Below are positions 45,812-53,947 of a DNA stretch of 64,000 bases, in pieces. A program made the translations under genes and the position numbers. The stretch is taken from NCBI GenBank assembly GCA_963733505.1, contig CAVTDW010000008.1:186001-250000 (forward strand). The letters run 5' to 3'. The stretch's first letter is position 1, and the number at the start of each line of letters is the position of its first letter. The DNA comes from JALYXV01 sp963733505 (GTDB lineage Bacteria; Actinomycetota; Acidimicrobiia; Acidimicrobiales; Palsa-688). A model generated the notes under the pieces. It had not been told where the DNA came from and did no database searches. It saw only the letters and a program-made list of their open reading frames with translations.

Positions 45812-46318
45812 ATGGCTGACGGTCTTACTCCGCTGCCGACCGCCAAGGCGTCGGGCGAAGATGAGGGCTCGGTCCTCCTCGGGTATCTGGCCTACCACCG
45901 GGCCGTCCTGGCACGGAAGGTAGAGGGTCTGAATGACGAGCAGGCCCACCGTGCTGCCTGTCCGCCGAGCGCCCTCACGCTGCTTGGGCTCATCCGCCAC
46001 ATGACAGACGTCGAACGGTGGTGGTTCCGCCGGGTCCTGCTTGGCGAGGACGTCCCGGCCCTGTTCGAGGACGAGGAAGAATGGAACCTGCCGGCCGACG
46101 CAACCGCCGCCGGCGCGTTGGTTACCTACTGGGATGAGATCGCCGTCATCGACCGGCACCTCGAAACTGCGAGCATGGACGACCGCAACGTCGGCGAACC
46201 TGACCCAGGCCAGCACACACTTCGCCGCACCATCGTCCACATGATCGAGGAATACGCCCGACACTGCGGACACGCCGATTTACTACGCGAAGCCATCGAT
46301 GGGAGGACCGGCGACTGA
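45812..46318 (+). CDS. DinB/DUF664-family protein
   Basis: 168-residue four-helix-bundle protein of the DinB-like superfamily, several of which are metal-dependent, thiol (mycothiol or bacillithiol) S-transferases. ATG 45812 begins MADGLTPLP. Metal-site histidines are in LGLIRHMTDVERWWFRRVLL and in the C-terminal HMIEEYARHCGHADLLREA, the DUF664 hallmark. As mshA is in this window, a mycothiol-linked detoxification role is plausible but not shown. The gene stands alone, divergent from cydA. Confidence 0.85.
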   Translation: MADGLTPLPTAKASGEDEGSVLLGYLAYHRAVLARKVEGLNDEQAHRAACPPSALTLLGLIRHMTDVERWWFRRVLLGEDVPALFEDEEEWNLPADATAAGALVTYWDEIAVIDRHLETASMDDRNVGEPDPGQHTLRRTIVHMIEEYARHCGHADLLREAIDGRTGD

Positions 46319-46747
46319 GCGAGCCGCCCGACGCCGACCCTGTTTGGCGGGTCCACCTCAGCGCGAACACCATCAAGTCCCGACGTCCAGGAGACCTTCC
46401 GAAAGCTCGATGTTGACGACTGCGGTGAAGCGGCACTACCTGGATGCTGGGGGGCTGGCTCTAAAGCGGCAGATACCACGGTTATCGCGCCCCCAAGGTG
46501 CCTTGACGTCCCGCACTCGGCAAGAGAGTGGGACCTCGCTGGCGACCGAGTCCAAAAGGGCGGCGGCGCGGCCGCGGCCATGGCTCGCCGACCCGATTTG
46601 TTCCGTCGAGACGCCTGAGGTTGGGATGACAAACGGGGGCATCCCCGGTCGATCCGGACAATCGCCAAAACTACGGGGACACGTGATGCCGACTCCTGCC
46701 GACCACGTTCATGATTAGGAGTGTCATCTATCTCAGGAGGTACACCG
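46319..46747. other. Intergenic region without a recognisable gene
   Basis: 429 bases between the DinB-like gene and hsp20. No frame has a family motif or a good ribosome-binding site. I see no HAIR or CIRCE heat-shock operator in front of hsp20. Nothing else can be supported. Confidence 0.5.
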
Positions 46748-47158
46748 ATGGCACTGGTTCGCAGGGATCGACCCGTCACGGAGTTGCCGGATCTGTGGCG
46801 GCGTCTGTTCGACGTTGACGCCGGTGGGTGGCCGCGGCTGGAAGAGTTCCGCGATGGTGATGAACAGGTGATCCGTGCCGAGCTGCCGGGTATCGATCCC
46901 GAGCGCGACGTCGAGTTGACGGTTGCTGACGGGGTGCTGCACATCAGCGCTCGCCGCGAGGAACGATCCGAGCAAAAGGACAAGGAGAGCTACCGGTCGG
47001 AGTTTCGTTATGGCGCGCTCATGCGGAGCTTGGCGCTGCCTCCGGGAGTGAAGGAAGACGACATCAAGGCGGCGTATAGAGACGGCATTCTCGAGATCCG
47101 GATTCCGATGGGGGACGAGAAGTCGGCCGCCACCAAGGTCCCCATCAGCCGGAGCTGA
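46748..47158 (+). CDS. Small heat-shock protein (Hsp20/alpha-crystallin)
   Basis: 136-residue holdase chaperone that binds unfolding proteins without ATP. A near-perfect AGGAGGT at 46736-46742 precedes ATG 46748, implying high expression when transcribed. The alpha-crystallin domain spans residues 40-128: IRAELPGIDPERDVELTVAD, GVLHISARREER, then YRSEFRYGALMRSLALPPGV and the conserved AAYRDGILEIRIP. The N-terminal arm ELPDLWRRLFDVD and short Lys/Ser tail fit the actinobacterial Hsp18/Hsp20 type. Confidence 0.93.
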   Translation: MALVRRDRPVTELPDLWRRLFDVDAGGWPRLEEFRDGDEQVIRAELPGIDPERDVELTVADGVLHISARREERSEQKDKESYRSEFRYGALMRSLALPPGVKEDDIKAAYRDGILEIRIPMGDEKSAATKVPISRS

Positions 47159-47270
47159 GACGGACCCCTACCCGGCCGGGCGCCTGTCGCAGTGAGAAGC
47201 CGTGTGGCCCGTGATGCTCGAGAACATGGTCGGTTCAACGCTCCTTGCTCCACTTCCAAGAGCTGCGCAA

Positions 47271-48017
47271 CTAACAAACTTGCGGAGCAGCCACCAGAGC
47301 CTCTGCCAGTTCGCCCCTTGTCTGTTCAATGGTCCAAATCCCGAAGATGTTGTTGGCGATGACGAACACACCGAGTATGCCTTCCCACTGACGAAGTTCT
47401 GAGGCCGAGGCGAGCCGGTTCAAACTGGCGATATGCGGAAATCCGTAGCGAAGCAGCAAGAACGCTGCAAGATAGAACGCCAAAGAGCCCGCTGTTGCAT
47501 ATTGATTCTTCTTCAGGAGTGACCTGACCCTGAGGATGAAGGGCTGTAGATGGGCGGGCAGTTCCTTCATCGTGGCCGTCAGCGCAGTCTGGGAGTTGAT
47601 CAGGTCGACTGATCCGATGAGAACGAGCAGGGCAAATCCAAGCGGCCACCAAGCCAGATGGGTCATGGCCGCGGATGACGAGGGAGTCCGGCCTCCGGGT
47701 GGAACCACCGGCACAAGGATGGGAAACAGCGAGAATTCGGTGATACCGAACAGAAACGGGACCACGAGATCCATCACGTTGGTAGCAGTGACCGTAACGA
47801 GCGAACTCAACATTGTGCCGTCGTAAGTCACGATCATCGCGGTGAACCCCGCCAGCCAGAAAACCAGAGCCGTTATTTGCGCCCGGGTATCCACCGTCCC
47901 GTTAGCCGTGAGAATAGCCAGCAGAGCGTATGCCGCAGCGCCGAGCGTAACTCCCTTGAAGATGGATACCGTGATGTGAAGATGGTTGCGGCGTTCTTCA
48001 GCGAGGTGAATCCGCAT
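47271..48017 (-). CDS. Membrane protein of unknown function
   Basis: 248 residues from ATG 48017, chosen because AGGAG lies close upstream on the minus strand. About six helices are visible: FKGVTLGAAAYALLAIL, ITALVFWLAGFTAMIVTY, TNVMDLVVPFLFGITEFSLF, LAWWPLGFALLVLIGSVDLI, TAGSLAFYLAAFLLLRYGF and WEGILGVFVIANNIFGIW. There are no clear catalytic or cofactor residues. The region's base composition is lower in GC than the nuo block, and codon use differs somewhat, consistent with a later acquisition. I do not recognise the family. Confidence 0.65.
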   Translation of the reverse strand: MRIHLAEERRNHLHITVSIFKGVTLGAAAYALLAILTANGTVDTRAQITALVFWLAGFTAMIVTYDGTMLSSLVTVTATNVMDLVVPFLFGITEFSLFPILVPVVPPGGRTPSSSAAMTHLAWWPLGFALLVLIGSVDLINSQTALTATMKELPAHLQPFILRVRSLLKKNQYATAGSLAFYLAAFLLLRYGFPHIASLNRLASASELRQWEGILGVFVIANNIFGIWTIEQTRGELAEALVAAPQVC

Positions 48018-48322
48018 TGACTCCTGGTTCTCGTGTCGTGCGATCGCCGAGGAGGGCGACGGCAGAGCTCGATGGGTCAGACCAACCCGGTGCTGCTGGG
48101 AGACGAAGGAGGTGGACATCAGGAGTTATCCGTGCCGTCTGGGGAGCGGCTAGAACCGCAGGGGGACGCTGCGTGAGTCATGGTGTGGTCCTCTACCTTG
48201 CGTGGGCTAATAGATCTGGCGGCGGTGCTCGCCGACAACGCAAGAAGAGAGGGGGCCCGGCTCCCATCTGATACGTAATTTGTCCATTTACCCGGGTCTC
48301 TGGTGACGGCGGGGTTCGACAC
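48018..48322. other. Divergent intergenic region
   Basis: 305 bases between the minus-strand membrane protein and the methyltransferase gene. No gene, repeat or RNA structure is recognised. Both flanking genes probably have their promoters here. Confidence 0.45.
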
Positions 48323-48922
48323 ATGGACGTCATATCGCGTGCCATGCTTTCGGTCATCACTCCAGTGTTGCGAACGTTCCTTACGCTGACCGAAGTCGTC
48401 TGGGTGATCTTCGAGCTTCGACAGGCACGGCAGAGCAGGCGAGACGCTCGATCTGCTGATAGTGGAAGTCGAATAGTGCTCGGACTCTCCATCCTGATCG
48501 GCGTCGTCGGAGCCATCATCATCAAGAAGGCAGTCCCCTCGGCCGTGGTCGGTTCCGAAGGGACGACCGCGTGGGTCGGACTCGTCTTCATGTGGTGCGG
48601 CGTCGGCTTGCGGATCTGGAGCTTTCAGACGCTGGGTCGCTACTTCACGTTCACTGTGCAGACCAGCGAGGATCAGCCAGTCATCTCGTCTGGCCCCTAT
48701 CGCGTGATACGGCATCCCGGCTATGCCGGGATCCTGCTGGCCGTGATCGGCGTCGGGTTTGTCGTCGACGACTGGGCCTCACTCGCCGTGATCACCGCCA
48801 CGACTGCCTGCGGAATGATCTACCGCATCACCGTGGAGGAGGCCGCGCTTTCGCGGAATCTCGGCGGCCGGTACCAGGCATACGCCGAGAGCCGAAAACG
48901 CCTCGTCCCGTTCGTTTGGTGA
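48323..48922 (+). CDS. Isoprenylcysteine carboxyl methyltransferase (ICMT)-family membrane protein
   Basis: 199-residue membrane methyltransferase-like protein. The C-terminal signature GPYRVIRHPGYAGILLAVIG followed by EEAALSRNLGGRYQAYAESRKR, with the SAM-binding HPGY and E-E/Y-A-Y pattern, is typical of the ICMT/PEMT family. Four helices are seen (SVITPVLRTFLTLTEVVWVIF, IVLGLSILIGVVGAIIIKK, AWVGLVFMWCGVGLRIWSF and WASLAVITATTACGMIY). In bacteria such proteins methylate small lipids or isoprenoids; the substrate here is unknown. ATG 48323 fits the first helix. Confidence 0.85.
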   Translation: MDVISRAMLSVITPVLRTFLTLTEVVWVIFELRQARQSRRDARSADSGSRIVLGLSILIGVVGAIIIKKAVPSAVVGSEGTTAWVGLVFMWCGVGLRIWSFQTLGRYFTFTVQTSEDQPVISSGPYRVIRHPGYAGILLAVIGVGFVVDDWASLAVITATTACGMIYRITVEEAALSRNLGGRYQAYAESRKRLVPFVW

Positions 48923-49012
48923 ACTTGGCTTCTGCCTCTCGGAGCGCCGGGGATGAAGGGCGCCATGTCGACGGCGCAGCGTGCGAGGCGAGCGGCTTTC
49001 CGAAGGGACGTG

Positions 49013-49996
49013 TCAGGTCTCGCGGGCGCGGGCGCGGCGCTTTCCCTCATGCATGGCCTGCACCCGCCCGACCGGGATCGCATAGCCCTCCTCGATGAGG
49101 GCGGGGCTCAACTGCTGGGGTGGCGGCATCTGCATGGCCCACGGATCGTCATCGCCCAGTTGCTGCAGCGCCGTGTGGATGGTGAAGTCGGCCGGCACGA
49201 TGTCATCGAGGTTGTCCCAGTTGACCGGAAACGACACCGGCACCCCAAGTCGGACTCTCGGGCTGTAGGCCGCAACCACCGTGGCACCGCCGACTCGCGT
49301 CGAGTCGACGAACACCTTGCCGCCACGGTCCTCCTTCATGAATGCCGTGGTGGCGATGGCAGGATCGAGATTCTCGGCTCGCGCGGCGATGGCGCGGGTG
49401 GCGGCGGCCGCGTCCTGCGGAGACGCCTGGTCGTCGATCGGGACGAATACGTGGACACCCTTGGCGCCGCTGGTCTTGACCGCACCTTTCAGCCCGACGC
49501 CTCCAAGTACATGGCGGACGAGATGGGCCACCCGAGTTGCCATGGTGAACCCGTGGGCGTTGTCGGGCGGGTCAAGGTCCAGGACAAGATGGGTAACATG
49601 GTCAGGACGGTCGGTTCGCACCAGGGTCGGGTGATACTCCACGGCGCGCTGGTTGGCGAACCACAGCAAAGTGCGACGGTCATTGCACAATGCGTACGAC
49701 ACCTCCCGTTTCGAGGTGTCGGCCCACAACTGGATCGTGGGCACCCAGGACGGCGTGTACTTCGGAACGTTCTTCTGCATGAACGCCTCCGCCCCGCGGT
49801 GGACCCGGATCACCGACAGGGGCCGCTCCTCCAAGACCGGGATGATTCGGTCGTGGACGCCGTCCAGGTAGTCCACCAACTCCCGCTTGGTGGCGTTTGC
49901 GCCTTCGAACAGCGGCTGATCGAGGTTGGTCAGCGACACCCCTTCTCGTGATTCGTCGCCAGGCCGGGCGTTCATCAAGGACGACGCTACTAACAC
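49013..49996 (-). CDS. Stand-alone LigD-type polymerase (primase-polymerase) domain
   Basis: 327-residue member of the archaeo-eukaryotic primase superfamily as used by LigD in bacterial end joining: ribonucleotide-preferring fill-in at broken ends. Conserved parts are LTNLDQPLFEGANATKRELV, FMQKNVPKYTPSWV, the catalytic DxD in HLVLDLDPPD, LKGAVKTSGAKGVHVFVPI and RVRLGVPVSFPVNWD. No ligase or nuclease domain is attached and no Ku gene is in the window. GTG 49996 gives the longest frame; ATG 49975 is an alternative. Similar stand-alone Pol domains are common in actinobacteria. Confidence 0.9.
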   Translation of the reverse strand: MLVASSLMNARPGDESREGVSLTNLDQPLFEGANATKRELVDYLDGVHDRIIPVLEERPLSVIRVHRGAEAFMQKNVPKYTPSWVPTIQLWADTSKREVSYALCNDRRTLLWFANQRAVEYHPTLVRTDRPDHVTHLVLDLDPPDNAHGFTMATRVAHLVRHVLGGVGLKGAVKTSGAKGVHVFVPIDDQASPQDAAAATRAIAARAENLDPAIATTAFMKEDRGGKVFVDSTRVGGATVVAAYSPRVRLGVPVSFPVNWDNLDDIVPADFTIHTALQQLGDDDPWAMQMPPPQQLSPALIEEGYAIPVGRVQAMHEGKRRARARET

Positions 49997-50137
49997 CTCG
50001 CGAGACCTGCCGACCAGCCCCGAGATCGCCCACTACAAGTTCGTCGCGACCACCTCCGGCGTCGGAGCGGTGGGCTCACGCCAGAGGTTGCCCAAGGGGT
50101 TCGACTCGGGCCTCCTCAATGACCTAGAACCCCAACC

Positions 50138-50214
50138 TCCGCGCGCTCAGGCAACCTCCGCGCGCTATCGCGGCTATGAAGCGATATCGCGCGGAGATTG
50201 CCCGAGCGCGCGGA
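50138..50214. repeat. 77-base near-perfect inverted repeat (large hairpin)
   Basis: Two 33-base arms (50138-50170 and 50182-50214) are complementary at 30 of 33 positions around an 11-base loop CGGCTATGAAG. The left arm itself contains a 14-base direct repeat AACCTCCGCGCGCT (50134-50147, 50153-50166). There is no open frame across it. It could be a terminator, a small mobile palindromic unit, or a folded RNA. Confidence 0.85.
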
Positions 50215-50601
50215 AGAATGGCCAAGACTCGGCCGAAGGATTCTCTTGCCAGACACGACGCCGAGCGCACTGCTTCAAGCGAACGAGCTGTGTGGCATCG
50301 GTGAGGTCGCCAGGCTTGAATGGCACTGTTTGCTCGGACTTGCCAGGGTCGCTACAGCCAAGTGCCGAGCGACCGTCCCCGACGTTTACTGACTCGAGTC
50401 GAGCCGCGTGAACGTGACTTTCGTCGCTTTGCGAGGACACGACGGGCCTACATCTGTCCTGACGCCACCCCAGCGCCGACCGCCGATGTCGCATCTGGTT
50501 CGTGACTATTTTGACGGCGGGTGCCGCCGCCATCACCCGATCCGTTCACCGTGCGGTCGGGCCGGATTGACGCGTGTTGTGAGCGCCCGCGTCCGATCGG
50601 G

Positions 50602-50651
50602 CGTGAAGGAAACGTGAAGAAAAAGGTGCGACGCGTGAAGATGGCGTGAAG
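50602..50651 (+). promoter_or_regulatory. Four phased CGTGAAG direct repeats: OmpR/PhoB-type operator
   Basis: CGTGAAG occurs exactly at 50602, 50613, 50634 and 50645: pairs 11 bases apart, separated by 21, so all on one helix face. Heptamers with 11-base spacing are the pattern bound by OmpR/PhoB-family regulators (pho boxes). The site ends 40 bases before the response regulator gene at 50692, suggesting auto- or cross-regulation. Confidence 0.7.
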
Positions 50652-50691
50652 ACCGACGCGGGTCGCCGTCGGATGCGGGTTCAGTAGTGCC

Positions 50692-51393
50692 ATGAGCATC
50701 GCGGGGGCCGAGCGAGTGATGGTCGTGGAGCCTGACTCGATGACGGCGGGGTTCATTGTCGGTCGCCTCCTCGACGCGGGCTACCAAGTGTCGGCGGTTT
50801 CGACAGGACGCGATGCCCTCGATCGTTGCGCGGTGGAGGATCCGTCGGTCGTGATCGCCGAGCTTTGCCTCTCCGACCTCGATGGCATCGAGGTGTGTCG
50901 CGGCGTTCGGGCCCTGTGCAGCGCGGCGTTCGTCGTCGTGACCGCCGACACGGCCGAGCAACGAAAAGTCGATGCCCTCGACGCAGGCGCTGACGACTAC
51001 GTCACCAAGCCCTACTCGGCACCGGAGCTGCTGGCCCGCATTCGCGTCGCGATCCGACACCGCGATGCCGTGGTCGCGCCCGACCCGTACGCCCGCATTC
51101 AGGTCGGCAACTTGATCATCGACACGGCCGACCGGGTGGCGACCATGGCGGGATAGCCCATGAAGTTGACACCGAAGGAGTTCGAGTTCCTGGAGCTGCT
51201 GGCCCGGCAACCGGGGAGGCTCGTCAGCCAGAAAGTGATCCTCGGGCGCGTCTGGGGCCCACAGGCGATCCGACGAAGTGAATACCTCCGTGTCTATGCC
51301 AACCAGCTTCGCAAAAAGCTCGGTGCCGACCCGAGCGGGCCCCACCTCGTCACCGAACCACGTCTCGGATACCGCCTTGTTGCTCAGGGGTAG
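50692..51393 (+). CDS. OmpR/KdpE-family response regulator, interrupted by an in-frame amber codon; receiver Asp replaced by Glu
   Basis: Receiver domain (50692-51153) plus winged-helix DNA-binding domain (51160-51393) in one frame, separated by a single TAG at 51154. The DNA-binding part MKLTPKEFEFLELLARQPGR through RVYANQLRKKLGAD and GYRLVAQG is OmpR-like. In the receiver, the usual phosphoacceptor Asp (LDLGLPDxDG in KdpE) is Glu57 (IAELCLSDLDG), while the Thr (VVVTAD) and Lys (YVTKPYS) sites are kept. So it may be a phosphorylation-independent regulator. A G-to-T error in a GAG codon would explain the stop. It lies 20 bases before the KimA-like transporter and near KdpDE, so potassium control is likely. 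Confidence 0.82.
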
Positions 51394-51412
51394 TGAAGGC
51401 GGGGAGGCGTCG

Positions 51413-53791
51413 GTGGTCGCGCCCGTGATGCCGTCCGAGCCAGTCACCCGCTTCCTGGCGCCTAAGCCCGCCGCGCCTCCGGTGGAGCTGAACGAGACGA
51501 CGGGCTTCCGGCTGAAGAACAAGCTGCTCGGCCCGGCGCTCAACAACGACCGCCTCGCCCACGAGCGGTTGGGCAAGCCGACGGCGCTGGCGGTGTTCGC
51601 ATCCGACAACCTGTCCTCGTCGGCCTACGCCACCGAAGAGATCTTGAAGGTCCTGATCCCCGTTGTCGGCGTGGCCGCCTTCGCCCTGGTCGTTCCGGTG
51701 ACCGTGGCGCTGCTCGTGGTGCTCGGCTTCTTGATCCTCTCCTACCGTCAGACGATCAAGGCCTACCCGACGGCGGGGGGCGCCTACATCGTCACTCGGG
51801 ACAACTTCGGCCTGCTCCCGGCGCAGGTCGCCGGGGTGGCCCTGCTCACGGACTACATCTTGACGGTGTCGGTCTCGGTGGCCGCGGGCACCGCGGCCAT
51901 CGCTTCAGCCGCACCCGCGCTTGTTCCGTACACCGTTCCCATTTCGGTGTTGTTCATCGTGATCATCGCCTACGGCAACTTGCGCGGGGTCAAGGAGTCG
52001 GGCCGAATCTTCGCCATCCCGACCTACTTCTTCATCCTCGACATGGTCGTGCTTCTCGCCTACGGGCTGTACCGAATGGTGTTTACGAGTCTGCCGGTCG
52101 AGCACGTCCGCCGTACCGGAATGGTCCCCTTCGGCCATGTCGGCGGCGGCCTGCTCATGGGCGCGGCGTTGTACAAGGTCCTCACCGCCTTTGCCAACGG
52201 GGGCTCCGCGGTCACCGGTGTCGAGGCGATCTCAAATGGCGTTCCGGCATTTCGGGTGCCGGAGTGGCGCAACGCCCGCGAGACGCTGGTCATCATGGGA
52301 ACCACGCTCGGGGCGATGTTTCTCGGCCTGTCCATCCTGGCCGCCAAGATGCACGTCGCCCCCTTCGAAAAGGGCACGCCGACGGTGATCTCGCAGATCG
52401 GCAAGCTGGTCTACGGGCCCTCGCCAGTCGGTACCGGCCTCTATCTGGCGTTGCAGGCGGGCACGGCGCTCATCTTGATATTGGCGGCCAATACCAGCTT
52501 CGCCGATTTTCCCCGACTGGCCAGCTTCCACGCGGGGGACAACTTCATGCCCCGACAGCTGACCAAGCGGGGCCATCGGCTGGTGTTCTCCAACGGCATC
52601 ATTTTCCTCGCGGTGGCGTCGATCGCGGTGGTTATCGCGGCCGACGCCAAGGTCGACAACCTCATCGGCCTGTACGCCATCGGGGTGTTCACCAGTTTCA
52701 CCCTGTCGCAGGGCGGAATGGCCAAGCATCACATCACCCACAAGGAGCCCGGGTGGCGGATGGGCCTGTTCATCAACGGCACCGGGGCGCTGCTGTCACT
52801 CGTCGTCGACATCATCATCGGGGTCACCAAGTTCTCCCGCGGGGCGTGGATCGTCATCGTCTTGGTCCCGGTCATGGTGGCGGTCCTGGTCCGCCTGAAC
52901 CGGGCCTACGAGGCCGAGGAAGCGGAGCTCGAGCACGACGCGCCCACCGCCGCCGAGGCCCCGGTGATGCGGCGCCATGTCGTCCTGGTCTTCATCGACA
53001 CCTTGAACGTGGCGGCAGCCCGGGCGATGCAGTACGCCAGGACGTTGTCACCCGATGAGCTCCGGGCGGTCCATTTCGATCTCGACCCGATCCGCACCGA
53101 GGACCTGACCGAACGATGGAGCCGCCTCGGGCTCTCCCACTTGCCCCTCGACGTCGTCGAGTGTCCGCAGCGCCGCCTCACCCGGGGGGCGGCTGAAGTG
53201 GTGGCCGAGGCTCTCGGTGACGGTCAGACCGAAGTCACGGTCCTGCTGCCTCGCCTCGAGCACAACCGGTTCTGGCACCGCCTCTTGCACGACCACACCG
53301 CCGACGCCATCGCCGAGGCGGTCGGTGTGCTGCCCCACGCCAATGTGACGATTGTTCCCTACCACCTGGGCCTGGCGACACTTCGCCAGGTGGCCGCGGA
53401 GCGACGGGTGGCCACGCCCAACAAATCCGAGCACGCCAGCAACGGAAAGGTCAGGCACAAGGACCTGGCGGCGGCGACGCCGCGCCCACCGGGGACCGAG
53501 CCGATCGCCGGTGCGACCTTTCGAGCCCACGGCCGTTTTGGTGGCCGGGTCCACAGCGTGCGAGTCCAACCGTGGGCCGGGGTTTCCACCCTGGAACTCA
53601 CCATGGTGGACGACACTGGGAGCATCAATGTCGTGTTCCTCGGGCGCAAGCAGATCGCGGGCATCAAGCCCGGAACCCGCCTCGTCGTCGACTCGGTAGT
53701 GGGCGAGCACCGGGGCCACCTGGCGCTGCTGAACCCGTACTACGAAATCCTCGCCGACGAGCACCACGAGCTGCCACCGACGGGCCACTAG
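51413..53791 (+). CDS. KimA-like APC-superfamily potassium transporter with C-terminal cytosolic extension
   Basis: About 792 residues. GTG 51413 is preferred because GGGGAGG is six bases upstream; ATG 51428 is an alternative. Twelve helices follow LGKPTALAVFASDNLSSSAY, a block shared with KimA of Bacillus, a high-affinity K+/H+ symporter formerly annotated YdaO. Others: SYRQTIKAYPTAGGAYIVTRD, LLTDYILTVSVSVAAGTAAI, FANGGSAVTGVEAISNGVP and ANTSFADFPRLASFHAGD. The cytosolic part (about 560-792) ends in an OB-fold-like domain (GRVHSVRVQPWAGVSTLELT, LGRKQIAGIKPGTRLVV). Position between a response regulator and KdpDE supports K+ as substrate; an amino-acid permease role is less likely. Confidence 0.78.
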   Translation: MVAPVMPSEPVTRFLAPKPAAPPVELNETTGFRLKNKLLGPALNNDRLAHERLGKPTALAVFASDNLSSSAYATEEILKVLIPVVGVAAFALVVPVTVALLVVLGFLILSYRQTIKAYPTAGGAYIVTRDNFGLLPAQVAGVALLTDYILTVSVSVAAGTAAIASAAPALVPYTVPISVLFIVIIAYGNLRGVKESGRIFAIPTYFFILDMVVLLAYGLYRMVFTSLPVEHVRRTGMVPFGHVGGGLLMGAALYKVLTAFANGGSAVTGVEAISNGVPAFRVPEWRNARETLVIMGTTLGAMFLGLSILAAKMHVAPFEKGTPTVISQIGKLVYGPSPVGTGLYLALQAGTALILILAANTSFADFPRLASFHAGDNFMPRQLTKRGHRLVFSNGIIFLAVASIAVVIAADAKVDNLIGLYAIGVFTSFTLSQGGMAKHHITHKEPGWRMGLFINGTGALLSLVVDIIIGVTKFSRGAWIVIVLVPVMVAVLVRLNRAYEAEEAELEHDAPTAAEAPVMRRHVVLVFIDTLNVAAARAMQYARTLSPDELRAVHFDLDPIRTEDLTERWSRLGLSHLPLDVVECPQRRLTRGAAEVVAEALGDGQTEVTVLLPRLEHNRFWHRLLHDHTADAIAEAVGVLPHANVTIVPYHLGLATLRQVAAERRVATPNKSEHASNGKVRHKDLAAATPRPPGTEPIAGATFRAHGRFGGRVHSVRVQPWAGVSTLELTMVDDTGSINVVFLGRKQIAGIKPGTRLVVDSVVGEHRGHLALLNPYYEILADEHHELPPTGH

Positions 53792-53816
53792 CGGTTACCA
53801 GGTCCTCTGGGAAACG

Positions 53817-53836
53817 GCCGCGGCGTTCGCCGCGGC
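53817..53836. terminator. Perfect short hairpin after the KimA-like gene
   Basis: GCCGCGGCG-TT-CGCCGCGGC: nine-base arms with a two-base centre, 26 bases after the transporter stop. No T-run follows. It may terminate the regulator-transporter transcript before kdpD. Confidence 0.5.
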
Positions 53837-53935
53837 GACCCCGCCGTCAACACCCCGACGCTTCGCGGACGCGGCCACCTTTTCCCCAACTCCGTCGTTC
53901 TCCGACGAGCGCGGCACGATCGCTGCAATGGCCCG

Positions 53936-53947
53936 ATAATGGGGCCA
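53936..53947 (+). promoter_or_regulatory. Possible leaderless kdpD promoter
   Basis: GATAAT (53936-53941), five of six to the -10 consensus, ends five bases before the ATG at 53947, so transcription could begin at the start codon. A weak CCGACG lies 17 bases upstream. Confidence 0.4.

Larger units (their letters stand above)
49997..50691. other. Long divergent intergenic region holding a large hairpin and phased repeats
   Basis: 695 bases between the LigD-Pol gene and the response regulator. No believable protein is seen. It contains the 77-base inverted repeat at 50138-50214 and four CGTGAAG sites at 50602-50651, each listed separately. Confidence 0.6.

Noticed and set aside
51160..51393. 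Independent short gene for a DNA-binding protein as the main call
   Set aside because: It is in the same frame as the receiver and separated by one stop codon, so a single broken response regulator is simpler. The alternative is kept as a finding.
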